Below are positions 8,116 through 16,440 of a DNA stretch of 21,763 nucleotides, piece by piece. Position 1 is the stretch's first letter. Each line of letters opens with the position of its first letter. The translations under genes and the position numbers were made by a program. The notes beneath the pieces are model-generated. The model did not search any database and was not told the origin of the DNA. It was given only the letters and a program-made list of their open reading frames with translations. Source of the stretch: Chara braunii (lineage: Eukaryota > Streptophyta > Charophyceae > Charales > Characeae). The stretch lies in the NCBI GenBank assembly GCA_003427395.1, contig BFEA01000052.1, forward strand, positions 713,932 through 735,694. Direction: 5' to 3'.

Positions 8116-9063
8116 TCATGGTCCAAACCACTTCAAGAGTAGTTCGCGCGAAACATCCTGTTCGAGCGCAAACCCTTCCACGGAGACCCAAACCAGATCA
8201 CCGGCGCGAATGGGACATGGCACGCGACGCCTGTTGGCTTGCTGCTGCATGCGGACTTTAGCATTTTGCATGTTTGCGCGGCTTAAGCCAACAATTTGCT
8301 GTACTTCCCGATGGAGGCGGGAGAGCAAACAGCGTTTATGTCGGCAGTTTGTGGAAGGAGAAGATCAGCGAAGATACAGCATTTCCGGCCACCGTGGTGC
8401 AACTCGAATGCAGTCACGTCGATTGTCGGGTGCAACGAAGTGTTGTAGGCGAACTCGATGTTGGGGATGCGGTCAACCCAATCTTTCTGATCCGTACGGA
8501 TGAGCGTACGAAGCATCATCTGAACAGTCTGATGTGCTCTCTCCGTTTGCGCATGTCGAGCCGAACTTGGTTTCATCTTGCTGCCGGATTCCTGCATGAG
8601 AGAAGTCCAGAATGCCGACATGAAACGAGTGTCGCGGTCACTAACCATGTCTTCCGGTTCCTTGTGGCTGCAAATCCAGCCGGTGTGCAAGAGGCACGCA
8701 AGTCCGGGAGCCGTGGCGTAGTACTTGCAAGGGAGAAATCGCACGTACTTACTCAATCGGTCAACGACCGTGAGCACGTCGTCGTGCTCGAAGCAATCGT
8801 GGTGAAACAAGCCGGTGATGTCCATGGCGATGGAGAGGCCTGGTTCCCGTGGAATAGGCAACGGGCGCAACTCGCCATAGGGATTGCGGTTGAGGGGCTT
8901 GCATCGCCGACAAACCTCCCAAGAGTCGCAATATCGAGTGACATCGGCTATGAGGTTGGGCCACCGGAATCGTTGTCGAAGTCGTGCGATAGTCCGATTG
9001 GCTCAAAAATGGCCGGCGAGTCGCGAGTCGTGGTTGTCGAAGTCGTGCGATAGTCTAATTGAC
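8116..9063 (-). pseudogene. Copy A integrase core (broken)
   Basis: Minus-strand frame 8870-8283 carries the catalytic Asp in SIAMDITG, the second Asp in VSDRDTRF, and Glu in QTERAHQ. Four residues (TDGQ in copy B) are missing before the Glu, so the Asp-Glu gap is 31 instead of 35. The zinc-module pair reads DSWEVC where copy B has GCCEVC, that is Trp for the first Cys of CX2C. A frameshift near 8300 moves the reading to 8328-8116, which contains the 'AGDLVWVS' C-terminal-domain box. Upstream, a 61-bp tandem duplication separates this from the first His of the zinc module. Catalytically dead in several ways. Confidence 0.88.
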
Positions 9064-9094
9064 TCAAAAATGGGCGGCGAGTCGCGAGTCGTGG
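8973..9094. repeat. 61-bp tandem duplication in copy A integrase
   Basis: Unit 8973-9033 is repeated at 9034-9094 with few differences (each starts TTGTCGAAGTCGTGCGATAG). Copy B has a single unit at 16372-16430. 61 is not a multiple of three, so the duplication shifts the integrase frame. Confidence 0.9.
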
Positions 9095-9875
9095 TACTCG
9101 CCGAGAAGGCGAGTCCGAAGACGACGGTCTCGTGGAACGCAGAGCAAGTCCTTGCCTCGCGAGTGGAGAAGCAAGTACCCATCGACGATGCGATAGTTGC
9201 TGGCCGGCGGGTGATCCAAACATAGTTGTGCATATAGCGTGGCGAAATCCGGATCAGACTCGTAGCCCCGAATGAAGTGCCACTGGAGTTCCTCATCGAA
9301 TGAGGAGGCATGATGTGTCATAGCGCAAAGATCGGGTCTTCGCGAGAGTGCATCTGCTGCGCGATTGGAGAGGCCGACGAGATGTTTCGGTGTGACGTCA
9401 AATTGGTCGATGAAGTACATCCATCGTCCGATAGTGCTGTTCACCGTATCCTGCGTCTTGTAGTAGGTCAATGGGTTGTTCTTTGTGATCCATGTGAACC
9501 TACCACGCCCAAGGAGGAAGTGCCACCATCGTTTGAGAGCCATCACGAACGCGAGCAGCTCCTTCTTCCTTGCATCATCAAGTGAGTTGATGGGAGGCAC
9601 CTTGTGGCTGAAGTACTCCAGGGGATGGCAGTCGTCGTCGTCGTGTTGTTCCAAGACTGGCCCAATACCATAGTCGAAGGCGCTAGTTGTCACTCTCGTT
9701 GGCAAGGTGGGGTCGTAGATGCTAAGGACGGGTGCTATGAGCATGGTCGTCTTGAGTGCTTGGAATGACCAGCTTGCTTCGTAGTCGAATACGAATGGCA
9801 CGTTTGGCGACTGTAATCTCGTCAATGGTGCGGCAATTCTTGAGTACCCGGTGATGAAGCATTGATAGTAGCCTA
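9064..9875 (-). pseudogene. Copy A RT connection, RNase H and integrase N-terminus
   Basis: Long open minus-strand frame entered after a one-base insertion relative to copy B near 9876-9882 (CCTACCAAAACCC against CCTGCCAACCCC). It encodes the RT C-terminal 'GYYQCFI' region, then RNase H: TTSAFDYGIG in place of the usual TDAS-type box, KKELLAF with the Glu retained, TKNNPLTY in place of TDH/TDN, and the final ADALSRRP. It continues with the 'LCVPRDRRLRTRLLGEYHDS' linker and the first His of the integrase zinc module, where the 61-bp duplication ends it. Two RNase H catalytic Asp positions are substituted, and copy B shows the same. Confidence 0.87.
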
Positions 9876-10819
9876 CCAAAACCCATGAATGAGCAAACGT
9901 CAGTGGTGTTGGTGGGCTCGGGCCATACGAGGATGGCCTCAATCTTGTCCGCAAGCGAACGGATGCCTTGCGGCGTCACAAAATGGCCCAAGTACTCGAG
10001 CTCTTGCCCCGCGAATTCGCATTTATCGCGGTTAGTTTTGTACTTGGCTTGTCGTAACCATTCCAAAATGGTGCACAAGTGCTCCACATGCTCGTCCAAA
10101 CTCCGGTTGTACACCAAGATATCGTCGAGGTAGATGAGTACAGATTTATCCAGCATGTGTCGGAACTCCGTTGTCATAGCCGCTTGGAACGTGGTCGGGG
10201 CATTCGTAAGGGCAAAAGGCATAACCATCCATTCGAAATGCCCATATCGCGTCTTAAACCCGGTCTTGTAGCGATCCTCCTGCCTGATCTCGAGTTGGTG
10301 ATATCCCGATTTGAGGTCCGGCTTGGAGAGGAATTTAGTGTCACCCAGTCGTTCGAGAACGTCGTCGATGCGCGGAAGAGGGCCAGGGTTCTTGACGGTT
10401 TGCGCGTTGAGCTTGCGATAATCAATGCACAACCGCAAGTCCTTGTTCTTCTTCCAGACGAAGAGAACGGGAGCGCCGTATGGCGAAGAGCTCGGCCAAA
10501 TCCAACCTTTCTCCAGAAGGTCGTCGAGTTGTGCTCGTAGCACACTTAACTTTTCCTCGCTCATGCGGTAGATGCAACCACGCGGCGATACAGCCCCGGC
10601 CTCGAGGATGATCTCATGGCGGATGGGCCGATCTGGTACTACTCCGTGTGGGGCTTTGAACACGTCGCCGTAGGTGTGGAGAAGTTCGGTGATGCGTGGG
10701 TCCGTTGATGCGCCCGTCGATGGGATGTCATGGGGAGGGAGGGCGTGGAGAAAACACACCCCCATCTCCTCGATGTCGTCCCTGGTGATGGAAGCTCGAA
10801 TGCTTACGGCGGACACCAC
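9876..10819 (-). pseudogene. pol: Copy A reverse transcriptase (frameshifted at its end)
   Basis: Open for about 315 codons. It shows 'EKGWIWPSSSPYGAPVLFV', '[18 protein letters not shown]', motif A '[11 protein letters not shown]' (Asp kept, Leu to Pro before it), 'VMPFALTNAPTTF' and an intact catalytic box IYLDDILVY (10121-10132, both Asp). The fingers, palm and part of the thumb are thus all readable. An 11-base loss relative to copy B near 10820-10835 separates it from protease, and a one-base insertion near 9880 ends it. The full 9722-10819 frame runs on with nonsense residues after 'CSFMG'. Confidence 0.9.
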
Positions 10820-10835
10820 GTGGCAGTTGAGGTGG

Positions 10836-11183
10836 AGGCACCGTGCATGGGACTAGTACTCGGTTCCAATCACGAACGTGAACGGTGGGGCAGTAGAAGT
10901 TCACCGGGTGATCCTCGCTTCGCAGCCATGACATGCCCAAAATCATGTCGAGCTGGGTGTCCAAAATGTCGAAGGACACTGCCTCGCTTGCATGAGGGGC
11001 GAAGTACACGGGGACAGAATCAATGCACCGGTCGATTGACTTATGTGTCTGACCATCGGCCAACGTGACTTGCGTGGGCTGCGACTTCCTCCAAACGTGT
11101 GGCCCAAGGCCAGCGCGTACCATAAAGTCTTGGCTGATATAGTTGCGAGTAGCTCCACAATCGATCAAAGCGCTGCAGGTCAC
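10836..11183 (-). pseudogene. Copy A aspartic protease
   Basis: Retropepsin with active-site region ALIDCGATRNYIS (Asp codon 11160-11162, Cys 11157-11159): D-C-G rather than D-S-G or D-T-G, identical in copy B. The later ILGMSWL motif of the fold is intact. Same frame as the upstream gag-linker, broken only by TAG 11184-11186 where copy B has GAA. After 'VPCTVPPP' the frame is lost because of the 11-base deletion. In life it would release Gag, RT and integrase from a polyprotein. Confidence 0.82.
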
Positions 11184-11740
11184 CTATCCGATCTTAATGC
11201 GTATGTACAACAATGGCGCGTCAATGTCGTCGTACCGTTGTGTCTTGAACTCGCGGTCGATCTTCGCAACGTAGTCGTGAACGTCAACAACCTCTACTCC
11301 GACGTTCATCAACGTAGCTGGTACTGCAGTGTGCAAGTAATCCCGCAATTGTGCCATGAGCACGTTGGAATGCGGTTTCGGCAATCGACCCGTCGGGGGA
11401 AGGGGCATCCATTGGAAGTCCGCAAACGTCAATGGGTCGAGTTCTTCAAGTCTTGACCATGACGTCGAATCCCCGGCGATAGTTGGCGGCGAAGCTGCCG
11501 AATCGGTTGCCGATGGTGGTGAAACTGTGCATACGGTGGATTGTTGCACGTGGAGTGGTTGGTCGAACAGTGGGACCAAGTGGACAGCGTAATCCTCATA
11601 AGTGAACCGAGGACTCGCAACATCCGCATTCTCCCCAGATGTGTAGGAGGCTGCTAGCAAGGCGGTCGAATATGGTGGAGTGCGAGGTGGAGTCACCTCA
11701 CCTCCCGTGCGGCTCATTCGAGGTCGAACATCCTCCTTGC
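11184..11740 (-). pseudogene. Copy A Gag-protease linker
   Basis: Minus-strand frame 11717-11184 encodes a 177-residue region between the zinc knuckle and the protease. It begins with a Pro/Thr-rich 'EVTPPRTPP' and 'AASYTSGENADVASP' stretch and ends 'DYHTAV..YIRIKIG'-like just before the active site. It is in the same frame as the knuckle and the protease, so gag and pol look like one fused frame in this family. Function beyond linker/pre-protease is unknown. It is homologous to 18530-19080 in copy B. Confidence 0.68.
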
Positions 11741-13264
11741 CCTGATCTTGCCATTGGGAGGTTTTGTGCTTGGTGTTGTTGCACCAATAGCAGCAGTCGT
11801 ATCAGCTGCGGTACTTGTATTCGACCTCGGCCAAGTTGAACTTGACCCATGGTATTGGCTGTCCATTTCTGGCCAGCGATGCGGTTTTCGTCTTCCCTTT
11901 TCCACAGGAGTTGTTGTTGCTTCGCGGATGGGCGGCAGCCACTAGATCTCCCTCACGTGATGCGGACGTGGTTGTCGGATCTTCCACAAGGGTGTCCGAT
12001 TGGATTGCAGCAACGGGCTGCGAACGCGAACCAAATTTTTCTTTCTCCACATGGGTTGGCTGCCACGCTATCTTCTTGTGTGCAGCAGCCCGGTTGCTCT
12101 TGATGATCTCACGACCATTGTCGATGATTTCGGCGAAGGTCATCTACTGTTCGCGATCACCGAGTGGGAGGCCCAAGGCGGCACACGACCGGTTGTAGAA
12201 CTCTCGACGTAGATGCAAAAATGACAAGTCGAGATCGGGTGTTGCCATGATCTTTTGTGATTCCGTGAGCCAATCGCATGTCTGTGTATTGCCTTGAGTC
12301 ATGCTGAAGAGGCGATTGATGGCGAGTGTCGAGGCGTCGTCAACGATGGATGAAACGCTTCTTCCATAGCCTTGTCAGATCTTCCCAAGAGATATTCTTG
12401 TGCAGATCGGCGACCTGGATGTCGTGGTGCCAGGTGGCTGAGCCAGATCTGGCATCCGCCTGCTGAGTTGAGGAACAATGTCGTGATGTCGGGGACGTGA
12501 CGAATCCGAAGTTCCGTCGTAAAGCCCTGCCACCAGGGGACCGGATCTTGATGCGTATAATCATCAAACTTTTCGATCCGGAACGTCGGCATCTTATACT
12601 GTTGCGCACTGGTGCTGCCATCGTTGTCGGGCGGCTGGTGCAGTTGCCGAACCTCGTTCTTCAAGGCGTCGAATTGTTCGCTGATGGTGGCGGGTGCGGC
12701 GAAGGTGCTGATGTCTCCAAGCATGGCGAGTATATGATCACCTCGTTGTTCCAACTGGCAGTTAGAGGCTGCATTGTTGGATTTGCCCGCATATGGTCTC
12801 GGTGTTGTGTGCTCCAAGTCTTGTACACGGGAATGAAGTGCCCGTGTAGCATCCTCATGCAGATCCTTGTGGTTCCGCACTACCTGTCAGAGATTTGCCA
12901 GCTCGGACTGCAGGTGGACAAGTGTAAACCAACCGGGTCACGAGTTTGGCGAGAAACTCCTTGTGCTGCTCTTTCGATGTTGGGTCTTCGTGGCTCTCGA
13001 ATGGTTCGATGTTGGGTCTTCGTACCGCTGCAGCAGATCCTGGGCTTCCTTGTGGCAGGCCTGGGCATCTGCGTCAGCTTCGGCCTGAAGCCGCTGCTTT
13101 TCAACTGCCGCTTCCGCTTCAGCCTATAGGCGGGCAGCCTCGGCTGCCGCCTGGCGCTGCTCCTCAACCTCGATCAGTGCAAGCTGAGCTTGGAACCGTT
13201 GTCGGTACGCCGCAATGGACTCGTTGGCCAGTTGGCCTCGCATGCCCAAAGCTGAAACTGTCAT
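11741..13264 (-). pseudogene. gag: Copy A gag (multiply broken)
   Basis: The start is taken as ATG 13264-13262 in the context GCCACCATGAC, shared with copy B. The first 45 residues lead into an Ala/Glu/Gln-rich coiled coil (EEQRQAAAEAARL...), broken by TAG 13124-13126 where B has CAG. A mid region (12880-12299) has 'MPTFRIEKFDDYTHQDP' and 'WWQGF'. Then come the gag-core words ISWEDLTRLWKKRF, a frame change, and a four-base CATC-type insertion near 12346 causing a stop. Frame 12143-11802 has 'TFAEIID..REIIKSNRAAAHKK'. TGA 11802-11804 (CGA in B) precedes the zinc knuckle at 11751-11795, whose last Cys is Trp. Would form the capsid. Confidence 0.8.
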
Positions 13265-13968
13265 GGTGGCAGGGCACTCCTGACGTTGGTACTGCTGTTG
13301 TCGAGGCACTGCTGACATGGCACTGTTGCTGATGTGGCAATGCTACTGATATACAACTGCTGATGTGGCACTTCTGACGTCGCAATGCTGCTGTCGTGGC
13401 ACTGCTAACGTGGCACTGCTGACATGGCACTGCTGATGTGGCACTTACCAAACCGGGAATGCAGACAAAGGGCTCGGTGGGAGGGAAACGCAGAGAGGTA
13501 ACAAAACTGTACTTTCCATTCCCGGTCCTAGTCAACAGAATAAAATAAAAGAAGAGGATCACCCCCCCCCCCTTTTTTTTTGTATATCTGCCAATCTGCT
13601 ATCAGTGAGGCGTTTCTGAGGAGTATTATGAGCGAGATCTAGGCAAGGTTTCGCAAAGTTTCGGCTTTAAAAAAAATGCAATCTTGAAAAAAAAAATTTG
13701 TTGACTGAAGGTTCCACTTTCAGAGAAGAATAGATCCAGTCCAAGAGTATGACAACCTCCCTAGTTCACCTAATATGCCCAGAGTGAAACATCATACGAA
13801 ATGTGAATATCCGCAGTTGCGAAAAAGAAAAAAAAAATGCAGAGATTTGACGAAGCCCTACTTGATTCACCAATAAACGATCAATCAATCAATCAATCAT
13901 TCATTCAACAATCAGACGAGCAAGCAAGCTGGCTCCTTGATTCGGCAGATCCTCTGATTGAGAGATCC
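13265..13968 (-). other. Copy A 5' leader
   Basis: Untranslated leader between primer site and gag, homologous to 20572-21219 in copy B. It holds a minisatellite next to gag (13275-13445), a C11T9 run (13562-13581, so A9G11 on the sense strand), A-rich runs, and a (ATCA/TCAA)n tract at 13879-13902. A frame of 132 codons crosses the minisatellite, but its composition (Ser/Cys/His/Gln-rich) looks like translated repeat. Not a supported gene. Confidence 0.65.
13275..13445. repeat. Leader minisatellite of copy A
   Basis: Degenerate tandem units of about 12-18 bases, minus-strand core GTGCCACATCAGCA, about ten to twelve copies. Copy B has about half the length (20577-20676). Confidence 0.8.
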
Positions 13969-13980
13969 GCTCAGATACCA
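13969..13980 (-). other. Primer binding site of copy A
   Basis: Minus strand TGGTATCTGAGC lies six bases after the LTR2 end. It differs at one base from the TGGTATCAGAGC primer site complementary to initiator tRNA-Met that is common in plant LTR elements. The same sequence is in copy B. Confidence 0.82.
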
Positions 13981-14335
13981 AACTATTGCATACCGTAACT
14001 GTGCAGACCAGAACAAGAACCGACCTCTCAGATAGTACAGGATAGCGCAGCGGAAAGCTAAAATACCAATGATCAAACCAATCAATGTCCCAATGCAGAC
14101 TAAACATACATCATCATCACCGCATGGTGTGATGGGACCTGGCGCTCACACAAGAAGAAATGCGCCAGTCCCAAACATACACAGACAAAGGGGGGGGGGG
14201 ATTAGACGAAGAAGAAGGGAAGCTCGGAATGTTGTCAACACCAAGTCTTCGGTACATGTCCCAAATAATCCCTCGTCCAATGTCTCAATCCCAATGTCGA
14301 GTCTGAATTCAAATGTCGTCAAATCCCAAAGTCAC

Positions 14336-14338
<3 letters not shown>

Positions 14339-14380
<42 letters not shown>
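14339..14380. repeat. (TC)n microsatellite in LTR2
   Basis: 21 uninterrupted units at the position of the longer LTR1 run. Confidence 0.95.
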
Positions 14381-14383
<3 letters not shown>

Positions 14384-14485
14384 ATCTGCAGATACTGAGA
14401 AGTCAGGTGGCGAGAGGGTGAGGGAGAGATGGTGGACTTAGAGGAGGAAGAAGAAGAACTATCTCTCTCCCCCTCTTGTACCAAG

Positions 14486-14556
14486 TACTAACCTGTGAAG
14501 GTGGCGCCTTGTTGCAGGTACATCGAAGACGAAGTTCTAGCTATGGCGCCACAGGT
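14486..14556 (+). other. Antisense exon-like segment with splice signals in LTR2
   Basis: Same layout as in LTR1: TACTAAC 14486-14492, acceptor CAG ending 14517, a 37-nt segment 14518-14554 with ATG at 14543-14545, and donor GTAAGT from 14555. All splice signals are unchanged although bases inside the segment differ (ATGGCGCCACAG here, ATGGCGCCCAAG in LTR1). Confidence 0.45.
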
Positions 14557-15063
14557 AAGTCTTCCTGGCCTCCACACTTCTCTCTCTCTCTCCCAACGCT
14601 CCTATACCTCCTAACAGCGCCCAGCGCTGAAGACTACTCTAGCGCTAGCTACTACTACTGCAGCGCTCCTCCAGAGTGTTGCGGCCAACTCCTGAAGACT
14701 GCCTCCTGGACGCACGGGAAGTCCTGTGAACTGCCTAGGAAGTCCCTATCAACTACTTGCAGCCTGCAGGGCGGGCCAGTTCTATCTAGTGTTGGCCCGT
14801 CCGGGAGGCTGCTCTTGCCAATGTCAAAATGTGCCAAACCCTGGCGTTGAAGTTCAAACAAAGGTTGTCTTGAAACAGGCCCAAAAATGCCCTGTACTAA
14901 ACCCTGGTCTGGCGCTCGAGTTTCAGGGCAGGTCGACTTTATGAGGGCCTGAAAATGGCCCTCGTTTCCAGGCTTTTAGGCTGAAACAACACAGGGTCAG
15001 GAGGGCCCTTATTTTCCGTCTGGTCGGGCCATGCAGGCCCGTGTGGATGCGCAATATGCCACA

Positions 15064-15076
15064 CCCCCCCCTCCTT
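15064..15076 (-). other. Polypurine tract of copy B
   Basis: Minus strand AAGGAGGGGGGGG abuts the start of LTR2. Identical to that of copy A. Confidence 0.88.
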
Positions 15077-15540
15077 GAAAGACTGAGCTTACCTGCGAGG
15101 GCGAAGCTGTCTGTCGAAGGGAGGGACCAAAGTCCGTTGGGAGGGGTCGGTCGTGAAGCCTCCTTAGCTAACCTTTGTTGTTCGTAGTGAGCATAGATCA
15201 GCGGTGCGGATGCTTGCAAATCTGTTCCTGAAATCCATCAAGTGTCGTCAGGATCGCATGCTTTGAAGGTAACTTTGAACTGTCGAGGCTTGTTGCCGTA
15301 CTTGCGATCCGTGATAACGTGGTCGACTTCCTGATGACCATTCATAGACGGCGGGTCTTGCAATCGTCGGCCCGGGAAGTCGTCGCTCTTAGCTGGTGTG
15401 TATGCCGCCAGCTTCGAGGCGGGAAAGACTGGATGGACCGGCAGATGCGGAGGGATGTCGATCACAAAGGATGGGTCGTCGGGCTCGTCGCCTGCTATTG
15501 AAAGGACGTGCCATGGTCCAAACCACTTGGGGAGTACTTT
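15077..15540 (-). pseudogene. Copy B integrase tail with chromodomain
   Basis: Continues the long frame that begins at 16029. After 'FVIDIPPHLPVHPVF' and 'SKLAAYTP' it gives EVDHVITDRKYGNKPRQFKV...DPDDT, then TGA 15238-15240 where copy A has CGA (Arg), then WISGTDLQ and a helical tail ending near the polypurine tract. The pattern of V-D-x-I, a basic loop, F-x-V-x-F and D-D-T-x-W fits a divergent chromodomain, which in chromoviruses guides integration to chromatin. The tail frame reads on through the polypurine tract into LTR2. Confidence 0.72.
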
Positions 15541-16440
15541 GCACGAAACATCTTGTTCGAGCGCAAACTCTTCCGCGGAGACCCAAACCAGATCACCGGC
15601 GTGGATGGGACATGGCACACGACGCCTGTTGGCCTGCTGCTGCATGCGGACTTGAGCCTTTTGCATGTTCACGAGGGCTTGAACCAGCAATTCCCTGTAC
15701 TTTCGGATGGAGGCGGGAGAGCACGCGACGTTTATGTCGACAGTTCGTGGAAGGAGAGGATCAGCGAAGATACGGACTTTCCACCCACCGTGGTGCAACT
15801 CGAATGGAGTCACGCAGATCGCCGGGTGCAACGAAGTGTTGTAGGCGAACTCCATGTCAGGGAGGTGGTCAACCCAATCCTCCTGATCAGGACGGATGAG
15901 CGTACGAAGCATCATCTGAACAGTCTGATGTGCTCTCTCCGTTTGCCCGTCCGTTTGTGGATGCCGAGCCGAACTTGGTTTCATCTTGGTGTCGGATTCG
16001 TGCATGAGAGAAGTCCAGAATGCCGACATGAAATGAGTATCATGGTCGCTAACAATGTCTTCCGGTTCCTTGTGGCTATCCAGCCGATGTGCAAGAGGCG
16101 CACAAGTTTGGGAGTTGTAGTACTTGCAAGGGAGAAATCACGCGTATTTACTCAATCGGTCAACGACCGTGAGGATGCCATCGTGCCCGAGGCGGTCGCG
16201 AGGAAACGGGTCGGTGAGGTCCATAGCAATGGAAAGGATGGGTTCCCCCGCGATAGGCAACGGGCGCAACTCGCCGTAGGGATTGCCATTACGAGGCTTG
16301 CTTCGTCGACAAACTTCACAACAGCCACAATATCGAGTGACATCGATGATGACATCAGGCCAGCGGAATCGTTGTCGAAGTCGTGTGATAGTCCGATTGA
16401 CTCCAAAATGGCCAGCAAGTCGTGGTACTTGCCGAGAAGG
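15541..16440 (-). pseudogene. Copy B integrase (broken by stops)
   Basis: The zinc module reads H...H then YCGCCEVCRRSKP. The core has Asp in SIAMDLTDPF and in VSDHDTHF, and Glu in HPQTDGQTERAHQ, with 35 residues between the second Asp and Glu, the normal D,D-35-E. The 'HAGDLVWVS' C-terminal-domain box and WFGPW are intact. Lesions: TGA 16138-16140 where copy A has CGA, two nearby compensating indels, and a frame change at the start of the zinc module near 16430. Otherwise this is the better integrase of the two copies. The long plus-strand frames over this region are antisense shadows. Confidence 0.88.

Larger units (their letters stand above)
13987..15063 (-). repeat. LTR2 (5' LTR of copy A and 3' LTR of copy B)
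   Basis: 1077 bp, TG...CA, with edges fixed on the left by the primer site of A and on the right by the polypurine tract of B. Highly similar to LTR1, with a shorter CT run and a mutated TATA-like box (14783-14788). As both A and B use it, it marks the recombination or nested junction of the array. Confidence 0.92.

Noticed and set aside
8060-9053. Plus-strand frames over copy A integrase
   Set aside because: Antisense shadows of integrase; composition rich in Arg/Ser, no family motif.
10079-10540. Plus-strand frame of 153 codons (and 17409-17879 in B)
   Set aside because: Antisense to the RT palm; conserved only because the RT is.
13275-13445. CRISPR-like array
   Set aside because: Units are short, degenerate and contiguous without spacers; the context is a eukaryotic retrotransposon leader.
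13164-13562. 132-codon minus-strand frame in the leader of copy A
   Set aside because: Mostly translated minisatellite; the counterpart in B is much shorter and it overlaps the gag start in another frame.
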